From: Clostridium aceticum
GTDB taxonomy: Bacteria > Bacillota > Clostridia > Peptostreptococcales > Natronincolaceae
Assembly (NCBI RefSeq): GCF_001042715.1
Contig: NZ_CP009687.1
Coordinates: forward strand, 859,418-923,417
Reading direction: 5' to 3'
Length of the DNA stretch: 64,000 nucleotides
This document shows positions 17,398 to 26,414 of the stretch, one piece after another. Numbering within the stretch: position 1 is the stretch's first letter; each line of letters opens with the position of its first letter. The translations under genes and the position numbers were made by a program. The notes below the pieces were generated by a model. That model made no database searches. It was not told the DNA's origin and worked only from the letters and a program-made list of their open reading frames with translations.

Positions 17398-17551
17398 CAT
17401 TAGCGTTAACTTAAGCCATTATTTATCATCCTGAGGGGAGTCGAGGGATCTTAGTATTAGCAAAATTCTTCGTTACTCCAAGATCCTCGCTATGCTCAGG
17501 ATGACAGTTCGAGAGAATTTTGGTAAGAATTGTATTAAGTTAATGCCTATG
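17398..17551 (+). mobile_element. MITE copy 2
   Basis: Begins CATTAGCGTTAACTTAAG and ends TTAAGTTAATGCCTATG. It is flanked by perfect 10-bp direct repeats AGTATGTAAT at 17388-17397 and 17552-17561. The inner inverted repeat contains ATCATCCTGAG / CTCAGGATGAC. Confidence 0.9.
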
Positions 17552-17615
17552 AGTATGTAATTTATTTATTTTAGCTCGTGATAACTTAAACAAGTGCAAT
17601 AGAGGAGATGAGCAA

Positions 17616-19109
17616 ATGATTATTGACAACATTGAGGTGAAGGGTGTTACTTGTGATTCACGAAAAGTAAAAAAAGGATATGCATTTGTAGCCATAAAAG
17701 GAGAGACGAGAGATGGTAATGATTTTATTGAAGAAGCAGTAAAAAAAGGAGCCTCCATTATTTTTACAGAAAAAAATATTCGTATAAAAAATATAGTGGT
17801 AAAACAAGTTGAAAATGCAAGAAAGACCTTAGGTGATTTGTGTAATAATTTTTATGACTATCCCACTGAAAAATTAAAAGTTATCGGGGTAACCGGAACA
17901 AATGGTAAGACGACTACAACCCACTTAATTTATCAGATGTTAAAGGAACATGGTATTGCAGTTGGTTTAATAGGAACGCTAGATATAAGAATTAAAGAGA
18001 AGCAGTATAAAACAAAGCTGACAACCCCAGATGCAGAAGTGACCTATGCTTATCTTCATAAGATGGTGAAGGAAAAAGTGGAAGTTGTAGTAATGGAAGT
18101 CTCCTCTCATGGCTTAAAGAATGAAAGGGTACAGGGGATCAAATTCGATATTGCGGTACACACCAATATCGAAAGAGATCACTTGAATTTTCATAAAACA
18201 CTGGAGGACTATATTCTTTCTAAGAAAAAGTTATTTGATCAATTGCCACAGGGAAAATTTGCTGTTATTAATCTTGATGATGATCACGCTTTGAAACTCC
18301 TAAACAATAATAGTCATGTTCTTGTAGCTACCTATGGCTTCAATGCTAAAGCTAGTATTACTGCCTCCACTATTGATACGGACTTCAGTACATCTTTTAA
18401 TTACTGCTTACAGAGGGGATTAACCACTTTGTCGGGTGTAGAAATTGAACCATTTGAACATCCGATTACAATTAACTTGTTAGGAAAACATAATATTTAT
18501 AATACATTGGCTGCGGTAACTTGCGGCCTTTTGTTGGACATCCCTATAAGTCACATGGCAAAGGCTTTAAGAAAGGTTACTTCTATACCTAGAAGAATGG
18601 AGGTAATTTATCGAGGAGAATACACAGTCATTGATGATTTTTGTCACAATCCTGCCAGTTATGAGACGGTATTTGAAAGTGTTCAGAGTATGCAGTATAA
18701 AAATTTACATATTATTAATGCCATTAGGGGTAATAGAGGTTTAGAGATCAATTATGAAATTGCAGAAGTGATAAAACAATGGCATGCTATTTTAAAAATC
18801 AAAAGTATGATTATAACCTCCAGTAGTGATTATACAAAACATTTAGATGTAGTGAGTAAAAAGGAAAGAGATATTTACATAGAAACTTTAAGTAGAGAAA
18901 ATATTTCCTTCCAGTATGAAGATAAGCTTAGAGCTAGTGTAAAAAAAGCTTTATTCATGTTAGAGACAGGTGATATATTATTGTTACTAGGGGCACAAGG
19001 AATGGATTATGGTGCTGAAACTTTTACTAATATGATCCAGGCAAAAAACAGATGGGATGAGGTAGATGCTTTGATGAACCAACAAAGAGACATTATACCT
19101 AGACATTAA
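17616..19109 (+). CDS. MurE-like Mur ligase with divergent substrate motifs
   Basis: 497 residues with the three Mur ligase domains: an N-terminal MurE-type UDP-MurNAc domain (GVTCDSRKVKKGYAFVAIKG), the ATP site VIGVTGTNGKTTTTHLI (about 89-105), and a C-terminal domain. In MurE proteins the third domain carries DYAHTPD and a DNPR motif that binds the diamino acid. Here the equivalents read DDFCHNPAS and TSSSDYT, so neither is conserved. It probably still joins an amino acid or amine to a UDP-MurNAc-type acceptor, but not by the standard recognition. It stands alone between two MITE copies, outside any mur cluster. Confidence 0.8.
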   Translation: MIIDNIEVKGVTCDSRKVKKGYAFVAIKGETRDGNDFIEEAVKKGASIIFTEKNIRIKNIVVKQVENARKTLGDLCNNFYDYPTEKLKVIGVTGTNGKTTTTHLIYQMLKEHGIAVGLIGTLDIRIKEKQYKTKLTTPDAEVTYAYLHKMVKEKVEVVVMEVSSHGLKNERVQGIKFDIAVHTNIERDHLNFHKTLEDYILSKKKLFDQLPQGKFAVINLDDDHALKLLNNNSHVLVATYGFNAKASITASTIDTDFSTSFNYCLQRGLTTLSGVEIEPFEHPITINLLGKHNIYNTLAAVTCGLLLDIPISHMAKALRKVTSIPRRMEVIYRGEYTVIDDFCHNPASYETVFESVQSMQYKNLHIINAIRGNRGLEINYEIAEVIKQWHAILKIKSMIITSSSDYTKHLDVVSKKERDIYIETLSRENISFQYEDKLRASVKKALFMLETGDILLLLGAQGMDYGAETFTNMIQAKNRWDEVDALMNQQRDIIPRH

Positions 19110-19123
19110 ATTTACTTAAATAT

Positions 19124-19288
19124 CATTAGCGTTAACTTAAGCTATAATTTATTATCCTGAGTGGAGCAAAGCGGAGTCGAAGGATCTTAGTGTTAGTAAA
19201 ATTCTTCGTTACTCCAAGATCCTTCGCTACGCTCAAGATGACAGTTCGAGAGAATTTCGGTAATAATTGCACTAAGCTAATGCCTATG
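19124..19288 (+). mobile_element. MITE copy 3
   Basis: Starts CATTAGCGTTAACTTAAG and ends CTAATGCCTATG. Perfect 10-bp flanking repeats ACTTAAATAT lie at 19114-19123 and 19289-19298. It carries the full inner hairpin with TTATCCTGAG and CTCAAGATGAC arms. Confidence 0.9.
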
Positions 19289-19422
19289 ACTTAAATATAA
19301 AATTAAAGAAAATTTAGATAAAAACATTTTGATATAAGACATAATTTATCCTTTCTTCGAATAATAATGTTTATAGATTCGTCCAAAAATAAACATAAGA
19401 ATAGAAGGGGGAGTTAGGCTTT

Positions 19423-20055
19423 ATGTCAGAACATGTGATAAACAGTAATATGGTTACATTAGTAGGTAAAATTTTAGGAGAGAAAGAGTTTAGTCATGAA
19501 ATTTATGGGGAAGGTTTTTATTTGTATACAATGGAGATTCCTCGTCTCAGTGACTCCTGCGACTATTTACCTTTAACTGTTTCGGAAAGGCTGTTGGTAG
19601 ATGTAGATTTGAAGGCAGGTAGTATGATTAAAGTAGAAGGGCAGCTGAGGTCTTATAACAAGTTTGTAAGCGGAAATAATAAATTAATCTTAACAATATT
19701 TGCTAGAGATATTGTTATAACAGATAATGAAGAGGAAATAAAGAATCCAAACCAAATTTGCTTAGATGGATATATTTGCAAACAACCAATTTATAGGGAG
19801 ACGCCCTTTGGTAGAGAAATCACAGACCTACTAGTGGCCGTTAACAGATCTTATAACAAGTCCGACTACATCCCCTGTATTGCTTGGGGAAGGAATGCTA
19901 GGTTTTCATCTAAACTAGAGGTAGGAGACCGTGTTAGAACTTGGGGGCGAATCCAAAGCAGGCAGTATCAGAAAAAGTTGCAGGATGGGGCGGTTTTGAA
20001 CAAGGTTGCTTATGAAGTTTCTATCTCCAAAATGGAAAGAGTGGAGGAGGAATAA
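19423..20055 (+). CDS. single-stranded DNA-binding protein-like, two OB-fold halves
   Basis: 210 residues made of two SSB-like halves. The first begins NSNMVTLVGKILGEKEFSHE; the second has the SSB pattern LDGYICKQPIYRETPFGREI followed by YIPCIAWGRNA. Ordinary SSB has one OB fold plus an acidic tail; here the second OB domain replaces the tail. This two-OB form occurs in Clostridia as a paralogue of the replication SSB. Role in DNA binding is probable, with specific function unknown. ATG at 19423 follows GGGGGAG. Confidence 0.75.
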   Translation: MSEHVINSNMVTLVGKILGEKEFSHEIYGEGFYLYTMEIPRLSDSCDYLPLTVSERLLVDVDLKAGSMIKVEGQLRSYNKFVSGNNKLILTIFARDIVITDNEEEIKNPNQICLDGYICKQPIYRETPFGREITDLLVAVNRSYNKSDYIPCIAWGRNARFSSKLEVGDRVRTWGRIQSRQYQKKLQDGAVLNKVAYEVSISKMERVEEE

Positions 20056-20060
20056 GGTGT

Positions 20061-20135
20061 AGCAAAAAAAGAAAAAGAATCATACTTTTTCTGTTGAGGT
20101 ATATGTACCAGAGAAAGTATGATTCTTTTTCTGCT
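20061..20135. terminator. strong bidirectional terminator
   Basis: Long stem AGAAAAAGAATCATACTTT / AAAGTATGATTCTTTTTCT between the SSB-like gene and the hemerythrin gene on the other strand. Confidence 0.85.
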
Positions 20136-20189
20136 GTGGTATTATGTAGGATCTCTTTAGAATCTGTGCTAAAGGCAAAAGTAAAAAGA

Positions 20190-20600
20190 TCAGTCGGAAG
20201 ATATTGCAAGGGAGTGCATGACATCTGCAAATTTTTTATCTTCTTGACTAATATGATTTGCTAACCATTCTATTACCAAAAGTTTCAAAGCATCTAAAGT
20301 TTTTTCCTCCACTTTTTCTTGTTTTATTTCAGCTGCTAAGTTAAAAAACTCATTAAGGAAGTAAGTGTGTTGCTGACTATGTTTTTTAAAATCTTCATAG
20401 TTCATCTTCAACATAGCAGCCTCCTCATCACGAAAATGCTCTATAACGTAATTGGATAAAAAGTCAAAGGTTGTATGAAGGGTTTTTGTATCACTGTTGA
20501 TATCTAAAGAAAGAATCTCACCAGTCTTTTCGAATATTCTTTTGTGCTGCTGGTCAACTGTCAAAATACCAGTAACTAATTCTTCTGTCCACCATAACAT
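20190..20600 (-). CDS. bacteriohemerythrin
   Basis: 136 residues, four-helix bundle. The di-iron ligand pattern is complete: H in DQQHKRIFEK, HFRDEEAAM (His and Glu), HSQQHTYF (two His) and HISQEDK (His and Asp). Single-domain hemerythrins bind oxygen and may deliver it to enzymes or scavenge it in anaerobes. AAAGGAGG precedes the ATG. It is monogenic and shares a terminator with the SSB-like gene. Confidence 0.95.
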   Translation of the reverse strand: MLWWTEELVTGILTVDQQHKRIFEKTGEILSLDINSDTKTLHTTFDFLSNYVIEHFRDEEAAMLKMNYEDFKKHSQQHTYFLNEFFNLAAEIKQEKVEEKTLDALKLLVIEWLANHISQEDKKFADVMHSLAISSD

Positions 20601-20843
20601 GGATGATAGCCTCCTTTTTAAAATAAAGTTTAAGTTTTCTTAACTATACCTATAAATATTATACTATAATCAAAAAAATATAGGAAGAAAAGAAATGGTT
20701 TTAAAGGTTTTAGATACATTGTGAATCTATTCTAAGGATTCTATCTATGCTATAATAGGATTGGAAACAGATACAGTGATGATTAAAACTGTATTATGTA
20801 CTAATATTATAGTATTCAGATAAGGGAGGACAGATGAAGGACT

Positions 20844-21272
20844 ATGTTTGTAAACTCAATAAAGACTGGCTGTAAAAAAGGAATAGAAACTACATGGATG
20901 TTAGCAAAGGTGATTATACCTGTATATTTTGTTGTAACTTTCCTACAACATACCCCTGTGATTCAGTGGATTGCGCATACCTTTAAACCATTAATGGCAA
21001 TATTTAATTTGTCAGGTGAGGCAGCGGTTGTGCTGGTTTTAGGAAACTTTCTCAACCTATATGCTGCCATTGGTGCTATTAAGGCGATTTCTTTAGAACC
21101 TATGGAAATTACTATTATTGCAATAATGCTATCTTTTTCACACTCACTCTTAATAGAAACAGCTGTTACTAAAAAATTGGGTATTAGTGTAGGAAAAATT
21201 ATTGCAATTAGAGTAGGCTTGGCAGTAGTTGCGGGAATTATCATGGGGAGGGTTGGTACAATACTATGGTAG
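20844..21272 (+). CDS. nucleoside-recognition (Gate) domain membrane protein A
   Basis: 142 residues with about four hydrophobic helices, in the pattern of the Gate / nucleoside recognition domain also found in SpmA, SpmB and FeoB. It overlaps the following gene, a matching half, by 7 bases. Such split pairs probably form one membrane complex whose substrate is not known. ATG at 20844 is used, although the best Shine-Dalgarno match (GGGAGGA, about 20824-20830) is rather far upstream, so the start is uncertain. Confidence 0.7.
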   Translation: MFVNSIKTGCKKGIETTWMLAKVIIPVYFVVTFLQHTPVIQWIAHTFKPLMAIFNLSGEAAVVLVLGNFLNLYAAIGAIKAISLEPMEITIIAIMLSFSHSLLIETAVTKKLGISVGKIIAIRVGLAVVAGIIMGRVGTILW

Positions 21273-21739
21273 AAATTTTAAAAGAAGCCTTCTTGGGCAG
21301 CATAAACTCAGTATATTCAATAGCAATTATTGTAATCCCTATTATGATTGTTTTACAACTGTTGCGGGATTATAAAATATTAGGAAGGATTATAAAACCT
21401 TTTGAATTTTTAGCTAGTATCTTCAAGATATCCAAAGAATCTATCCTCCCTTTATTAGTAGGTGTTATTTTCGGACTTTCTTATGGGGCAGGGGTGATTA
21501 TTCAAACCTCTAAAGAAGGAAATGTTTCTAAGAGGGATTTGCTTTTGATTACAGTGTTTTTGGCATCCTGTCATGCTGTTTTTGAAGATACCTTGATTTT
21601 TGTAGCTGTAGGGGCTAATGGATGGCTTTTGCTAGGAACTAGGTTGCTAGCCGCTTTTATACTAACCTTTATTTTATCTAGGCGAATTTCATTGGAGGAT
21701 ATGCAGGTGCTAGAGAGACTTAAAGCAGAAGAAATATAA
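21266..21739 (+). CDS. nucleoside-recognition (Gate) domain membrane protein B
   Basis: 157 residues and hydrophobic, with the conserved GLSYGAGVIIQTSKEG (about 71-86) and FLASCHAVFEDTLIFVAVGA (about 98-117). These match the second half of the two-gene Gate-domain family. Its ATG lies inside the stop region of the first gene, so the two are translated together. Transport or membrane organisation is assumed; no substrate can be named. Confidence 0.72.
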   Translation: MVEILKEAFLGSINSVYSIAIIVIPIMIVLQLLRDYKILGRIIKPFEFLASIFKISKESILPLLVGVIFGLSYGAGVIIQTSKEGNVSKRDLLLITVFLASCHAVFEDTLIFVAVGANGWLLLGTRLLAAFILTFILSRRISLEDMQVLERLKAEEI

Positions 21740-21839
21740 GATTTTAGATTTGTAAATGGATTATCTTACTTATAAGCTGAAGTATTCTTATATGTTTTTG
21801 AAGGGTTTTGAAATTGATACTGTTTTAGAAGGCTAATAC

Positions 21840-22018
21840 TGGAGGAATAAGGAGGAAACCCATATAAGTAGCAAATGATTCTAAACCTCCCACATTTAAT
21901 CCCATGAGATAGATGCTTAAGGGGGATGTAGATGGGTGAAGCGAGTATATGAAAATTGCAGCATAAGTAAATATATGGTAAACTCTTACAAAAGGACTGG
22001 AAAACCCCAGTCTTTTTT
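21840..22018 (+). promoter_or_regulatory. glnA leader with intrinsic terminator
   Basis: A gene-free stretch with short complementary G- and C-rich segments (GGAGGAAACCC, CCTCCCAC, GGGGGATG, GATGGGTGAAGCGAG). It ends in GACTGG-AAAACC-CCAGTC followed by TTTTTT (21995-22018), 28 bases before the glnA start. A terminator inside the 5' leader suggests attenuation. No T-box GGTGG motif or known riboswitch core is seen. Confidence 0.55.
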
Positions 22019-22045
22019 CAATAAAAAATAGGAGTTGGTTTTGTT

Positions 22046-23380
22046 TTGAGTAATTTAAACAGTGACGATGTGAAACGGATTGTAAGAGAGGAAAATGTAC
22101 GCTTCATTAGATTACAGTTTACTGATGTTTTTGGTAAATTAAAAAATGTAGCTATTACGCCTAATCAATTAGATACTGCATTGAATAATGAAATTATGTT
22201 TGATGGCTCTTCTATTGATGGGTTTGTAAGAATAGAAGAGTCGGATATGTACTTAGCTCCAGACCCTTCAACATTCACCATATTTCCTTGGAAATCAAAT
22301 GGTTACGGGAAGATAGCAAGAATGATTTGTGATGTTTATAATCCCGATGGAACACCATTTGAAGGCTGTCCTCGTAATGTTTTAAAGAAAAAAATTAGCC
22401 AATTAAAAGAACATGGTTTTGAATTTTATGTGGGTCCAGAGGTAGAGTTTTTTCTGTTTGAAGCTGACGAGAAAGGAAGACCTACTACAGAGGTGCAGGA
22501 TCATGCTGGGTACTTTGACTTAGGTCCTACGGATCTAGGGGAAGAGGCAAGACGAGATATATGTCTTACTTTAGAAGAGATGGGCTTTGAGATTGAAGCT
22601 TCTCACCATGAAGTAGCTCCAGGACAACATGAAATTGACTTTAAGTACGATGATGCCCTTAAAACGGCTGACAACGTTTCGACATTTAAACTGGTAGTAA
22701 AAAGCATTGCGAAAAAACATGGATTACATGCTACCTTCATGCCTAAGCCAATTACTGGAAAACATGGAACCTGTATGCATCTTAATCAATCCCTTTATAA
22801 AAATGGGGAAAATGCTTTTTATTGTAGTGATGATTCACTAGGCTTAAGCCAAGAAGCCTATTATTATATAGGAGGACTTATAAAGCATGCTAGAGAGTTT
22901 GCTGCTATTACCAATGCCACAGTAAACTCATATAAACGATTCGTACCTGGGTTTGAAGCACCCACTGATATTGCTTGGGCCACTGCCAATAGAAGCCCTT
23001 TAATAAGAATTCCAGCAAAAAGAGGAGCAGCCACAAGAGTAGAACTAAGAAATCCAGACCCTACTGCAAATCATTATTTAGCCTTTGCTTCCGTACTAGC
23101 TGCTGGGCTTGAAGGAATAAAAAATAAAATTCAGCCGCCATCCTGCTGTAATGAAAATATTTATGATATTGACGATAAGGATAAAAAAAGTCGTGGTATA
23201 CAGCAGTTTCCTGAGAGTTTAAAGGAGGCTGTAATAGAATTAGAAAAGAGCCAACTAATGAAGGAAACCTTAGGGTCTCATATACATGCAACCTATGTGG
23301 AGGCCAAAAAGAAGGAGTGGCTAGAATATAGCCAAGAAGTGCATCAATGGGAGATTGAAAAGTATTTAGCACAATATTAG
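22046..23380 (+). CDS. glnA: glutamine synthetase, type I
   Basis: 444 residues, the length of the Gram-positive GSI-alpha class. Motifs include FDGSSIDGF (about 51-59), GPEVEFFLFE, the ATP-site segment KPITGKHGTCMHLNQSL and the catalytic RVELRNPDPTANHYLAFA. It condenses ammonia and glutamate using ATP and forms a dodecamer in the cytosol. The adenylylation region of GSI-beta is lacking, so feedback inhibition rather than adenylylation is expected. The start is TTG at 22046. A leader terminator just upstream suggests transcriptional attenuation. Confidence 0.97.
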   Translation: MSNLNSDDVKRIVREENVRFIRLQFTDVFGKLKNVAITPNQLDTALNNEIMFDGSSIDGFVRIEESDMYLAPDPSTFTIFPWKSNGYGKIARMICDVYNPDGTPFEGCPRNVLKKKISQLKEHGFEFYVGPEVEFFLFEADEKGRPTTEVQDHAGYFDLGPTDLGEEARRDICLTLEEMGFEIEASHHEVAPGQHEIDFKYDDALKTADNVSTFKLVVKSIAKKHGLHATFMPKPITGKHGTCMHLNQSLYKNGENAFYCSDDSLGLSQEAYYYIGGLIKHAREFAAITNATVNSYKRFVPGFEAPTDIAWATANRSPLIRIPAKRGAATRVELRNPDPTANHYLAFASVLAAGLEGIKNKIQPPSCCNENIYDIDDKDKKSRGIQQFPESLKEAVIELEKSQLMKETLGSHIHATYVEAKKKEWLEYSQEVHQWEIEKYLAQY

Positions 23381-23544
23381 ATAATCACTGAGGTTAATTG
23401 AGTTTAAAATAAAAAAATGTTAAAACTTAACAAGCTAACAGTTTTAGCAAAGCAAGCAATTATTTACTACCTATATTAAAAGAGATTTTGCAGATAATAG
23501 TATATGTAAGCTCAGCTTATAATAAATATCTGGAGGGATCTCTA

Positions 23545-23796
23545 ATGAACAACTTTACAGGAAATACTCCAAATCTAAAAAATACAAAAAATATTAAACA
23601 ACAAGAAATTGAAAACGCTAAGCAAAGTATGAACAATATGCAAAATACAACACAGGGAACAACAGGAAATACAATGACAAGTAACATTCCAAATCTAGAA
23701 AACTCTACTTCTGTTGGGCAGCAAGAAATACAGAAGGCAAAGCAGAAATCTAAACAAAGTGGAAGTAAAAACTCAAGAAGTAACAACTTAATGTAA
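23545..23796 (+). CDS. small Gln/Asn-rich two-repeat protein, possibly spore-related
   Basis: 83 residues, made of two copies of a unit of about 25 residues: PNLKNTKNIKQQEIENAKQS and PNLENSTSVGQQEIQKAKQK. A low-complexity Asn/Thr linker joins them and the protein ends in a Ser/Asn-rich basic tail. It has no membrane segment and no cysteine. Composition and internal duplication recall gamma-type SASPs (SspE), but the typical FASET cleavage sites are missing, so this is only a suggestion. ATG at 23545 follows TGGAGGGA; the frame extends upstream without a good site. Confidence 0.65.
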   Translation: MNNFTGNTPNLKNTKNIKQQEIENAKQSMNNMQNTTQGTTGNTMTSNIPNLENSTSVGQQEIQKAKQKSKQSGSKNSRSNNLM

Positions 23797-23801
23797 TAAA
23801 G

Positions 23802-23839
23802 AAAAGTTCCTAAGGATTTTAGAATCCTTAGGAACTTTT
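23802..23839. terminator. bidirectional terminator
   Basis: Perfect 17-bp stem AAAAGTTCCTAAGGATT / AATCCTTAGGAACTTTT between convergent genes. Confidence 0.88.
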
Positions 23840-23850
23840 GTTTTGGTATA

Positions 23851-25584
23851 TTAGGCTACATCAGGAGTCAATTCACTAAATTGTGCTTTATATAGCTTTG
23901 TATAGACGCCATTCTGTGCTAATAAATTTTCGTGATCTCCTTCTTCTACGATTCCTTCTTCTGTCAACACCATAATTCTATCTGCCTCTCTGATGGTAGT
24001 TAAACGATGGGCTATAATTAATGTTGTTCTGTTTTCTGATAAGTGATGCAAAGATGCCTGAATCACCTTCTCTGTTTCGTTATCTAAGGCAGATGTAGCT
24101 TCATCTAAGATAAGGATAGGAGGATTCTTCAAAAAGATTCTAGCAATAGATAGTCTTTGTTTTTGTCCTCCAGACAATTTGACACCTCTTTCTCCGATAT
24201 AAGTGTCATAGCCGTTTTCTAAGTTCATAATAAATTCATGGGCATTTGCTTTTTTAGCGGCTGCTATAATCTCTTCATCTGTAGCGGTGATTTTACCATA
24301 AGCAATATTTTCCTTTATTGTACCTGAAAACAGGAAAACATCTTGTTGCACAATACCGATATTTTGACGTAAAGATTTTTGTGTAACTTTTTGAATATTC
24401 TTATCATCAATTTCGATAATACCGTTATCCACTTCATAAAACCTAGGAATAAGACTGCAAAGGGTTGTTTTTCCGCCGCCTGAGGGTCCTACAATAGCTA
24501 CTGTTTCCCCAGGCTGAATAGTAAAGCTAATATTCTCTAGGACACTAGCTTTATTATTATAACTAAAGGTGACATTTTTAAAAGTAATTCTTCCTTTGAC
24601 CTGATCTATATCTTCTGCATTAGGCATATCAACAATTTCTGGTTGCAACTGCAGTGTTTCATAAAAACGATGAAAGCCTGCCATCCCCTTTTGGTAGTTT
24701 TCTACTAAAATAGTAAGTTTTCGCATAGGCTGTAAAAACATAGATACATATAATAAAAAGCCTATCAGTTCTCCGGTAGTCATGCTCCCTTGATAGATAA
24801 ATATTCCACCAAAGATTAAAACGACTAAATGAATAAAGTTAGCAAAAAAAGTAACACCAGCAAAGAATTCAGCCATGACCTTGTAACCTACTTCTTTGGA
24901 CTCTTTGAAATTTTTATTACCTATTGCAAACTTTTCTTCTTCATAAACTTCATTTGTAAATGACTTTACTACCCGAACACCTGCAACGCTATCTTCTACT
25001 TGGGCATTGATATCTGCTAGTTTTAATCTCATGTTTCTAAAGGCATGCTGCATTGTTTTATTCTTAGAAATTGCAAAGATCAAAACAATAGGGATAATTG
25101 AAAAAGTGATCAGTGTCAAAGGAACATGAATAAATATCATAATGAAAAAAGATCCTACTAGAGTGACTGTGGCTATAAAAAGGTCCTCTGGCCCATGATG
25201 GGCTAATTCAGATATTTCATTTAGATCATTCACTAATCTAGACATAATATGACCTGTTTTTGTATTGTCGAAGTAATTAAAGGGAAGCTTGTGCAAATGA
25301 TGGAACAAATCTCTACGCATATCCTTTTCCATCCTTACCCCCAATACATGTCCCCAATAATCAACAGTATATTGTAAGATACTCCTGAAGACATACAATA
25401 CCAGCATTCCAATTCCTACCCATAAAATGGTTTGTAGGTTTCTGCTGGGAAGCACATCATCAATCATTTTACCTACAACAAAAGGAAATACTAAATCCAT
25501 ACCCGCCATCACAAAGGCACAACTAAAGTCCATGATAAAAAGAGGTAAGTGAGGCTTGTAATACTGTATAAATTTCTTTAACAT
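23851..25584 (-). CDS. ABC exporter, fused membrane and ATPase domains (MsbA/BmrA type)
   Basis: 577 residues: six membrane helices (about 15-300) followed by an ATPase with Walker A GPSGGGKTT (about 366-374), signature LSGGQKQRL and Walker B ILILDEATSALD. Homodimeric half-transporters of this family export lipids, drugs or peptides; the substrate is not identifiable. It is a single gene, with a terminator shared with the small repeat protein. ATG at 25584. Confidence 0.93.
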   Translation of the reverse strand: MLKKFIQYYKPHLPLFIMDFSCAFVMAGMDLVFPFVVGKMIDDVLPSRNLQTILWVGIGMLVLYVFRSILQYTVDYWGHVLGVRMEKDMRRDLFHHLHKLPFNYFDNTKTGHIMSRLVNDLNEISELAHHGPEDLFIATVTLVGSFFIMIFIHVPLTLITFSIIPIVLIFAISKNKTMQHAFRNMRLKLADINAQVEDSVAGVRVVKSFTNEVYEEEKFAIGNKNFKESKEVGYKVMAEFFAGVTFFANFIHLVVLIFGGIFIYQGSMTTGELIGFLLYVSMFLQPMRKLTILVENYQKGMAGFHRFYETLQLQPEIVDMPNAEDIDQVKGRITFKNVTFSYNNKASVLENISFTIQPGETVAIVGPSGGGKTTLCSLIPRFYEVDNGIIEIDDKNIQKVTQKSLRQNIGIVQQDVFLFSGTIKENIAYGKITATDEEIIAAAKKANAHEFIMNLENGYDTYIGERGVKLSGGQKQRLSIARIFLKNPPILILDEATSALDNETEKVIQASLHHLSENRTTLIIAHRLTTIREADRIMVLTEEGIVEEGDHENLLAQNGVYTKLYKAQFSELTPDVA

Positions 25585-25839
25585 AACACATCATCATCCT
25601 TTTATATCATTATTAAAATAAGTAAGATTCTCTAATATTATAACATAAATTTTAAGGTTTTACCTATAGGATCCACTTGCAATACCCTATAGATATTATT
25701 GATATAACACGAATCGAGGTGTTTTTAAGAGGAATATAAAAAAATGCTAAGCAGTATCAATTTTTTTTTCTGTTCATAAGATACTACCATAAAGCTAAAG
25801 TGTCTAAAAAGACGCTTTAAAATTTAGGGGGTAAAAAAG

Positions 25840-26274
25840 ATGAAGGAAAGAATTAGCAGTTATAGCATAGAAAAGTTAGTTGATCAGTTTAGAAATGTCC
25901 CATTTGTTCATAATGGACGTTCCGTTGAAAAGGGTGTTGACTGCTTAGGACTTGTGATTCTCTTCTATAAAGAATTTGGTATAAATCTGCCCAGTGATGA
26001 TGGAGTGACCATAGAAAAAGACTGGTATAGAAAAGACCCTGAGAGACTTATACGAGGAATCAAAGGTTTAGGGGGAATAAACATTGAGGTTGACCAGCTG
26101 CAACCACTGGACTTAGTTTACTTTGCCATCAACCGTCATATTATAACCCATACGGGCATTATGATAAATAATAAGGAGTTTCTGCATACCCGTCCAATTA
26201 TAGGGGTTTCAAAAGATCCTTTGGAAGGGAAGTGGAAAAGACGGTTTAAAGGAGCACTGAGGCTCCTACAATAA
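25840..26274 (+). CDS. NlpC/P60-type cysteine peptidase domain protein
   Basis: 144 residues, single NlpC/P60-like domain: catalytic Cys in GVDCLGLVILFYKEFG (about 31-46) and His in HTGIMINNKEFLH (about 107-119). It lacks a signal peptide and cell-wall-binding repeats, and resembles the short phage-tail/hydrolase type that acts on peptidoglycan peptides or related amides. RBS GGGGG lies upstream of the ATG. No phage genes flank it. Confidence 0.75.
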   Translation: MKERISSYSIEKLVDQFRNVPFVHNGRSVEKGVDCLGLVILFYKEFGINLPSDDGVTIEKDWYRKDPERLIRGIKGLGGINIEVDQLQPLDLVYFAINRHIITHTGIMINNKEFLHTRPIIGVSKDPLEGKWKRRFKGALRLLQ

Positions 26275-26337
26275 AAAAAGTAATAAAAAAATGCAACCCC
26301 TAGTTCTTTCTAGAAATCACATTTTTACAAAATATAA

Positions 26338-26414
26338 TGGAGCTGATGATGGGACTTGAACCCACGAACCTCTTCCTTACCAAGGAAGTGCTCTACCTGC
26401 TGAGCTACATCAGC
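26338..26414 (-). tRNA. tRNA-Thr (anticodon GGT)
   Basis: Reverse strand reads GCTGATG...CATCAGC (7-bp acceptor), a D-arm with AGCTCAGCAGGTAGAGC, anticodon stem ACTTCC / GGAAGT with loop TTGGTAA (anticodon GGT), T-arm GTGGGTTCAAGTCCCAT, and an encoded CCA end. It is complete. Confidence 0.97.

Noticed and set aside
21840-22018. T-box leader before glnA
   Set aside because: No T-box GGTGG sequence or specifier-loop layout could be found.
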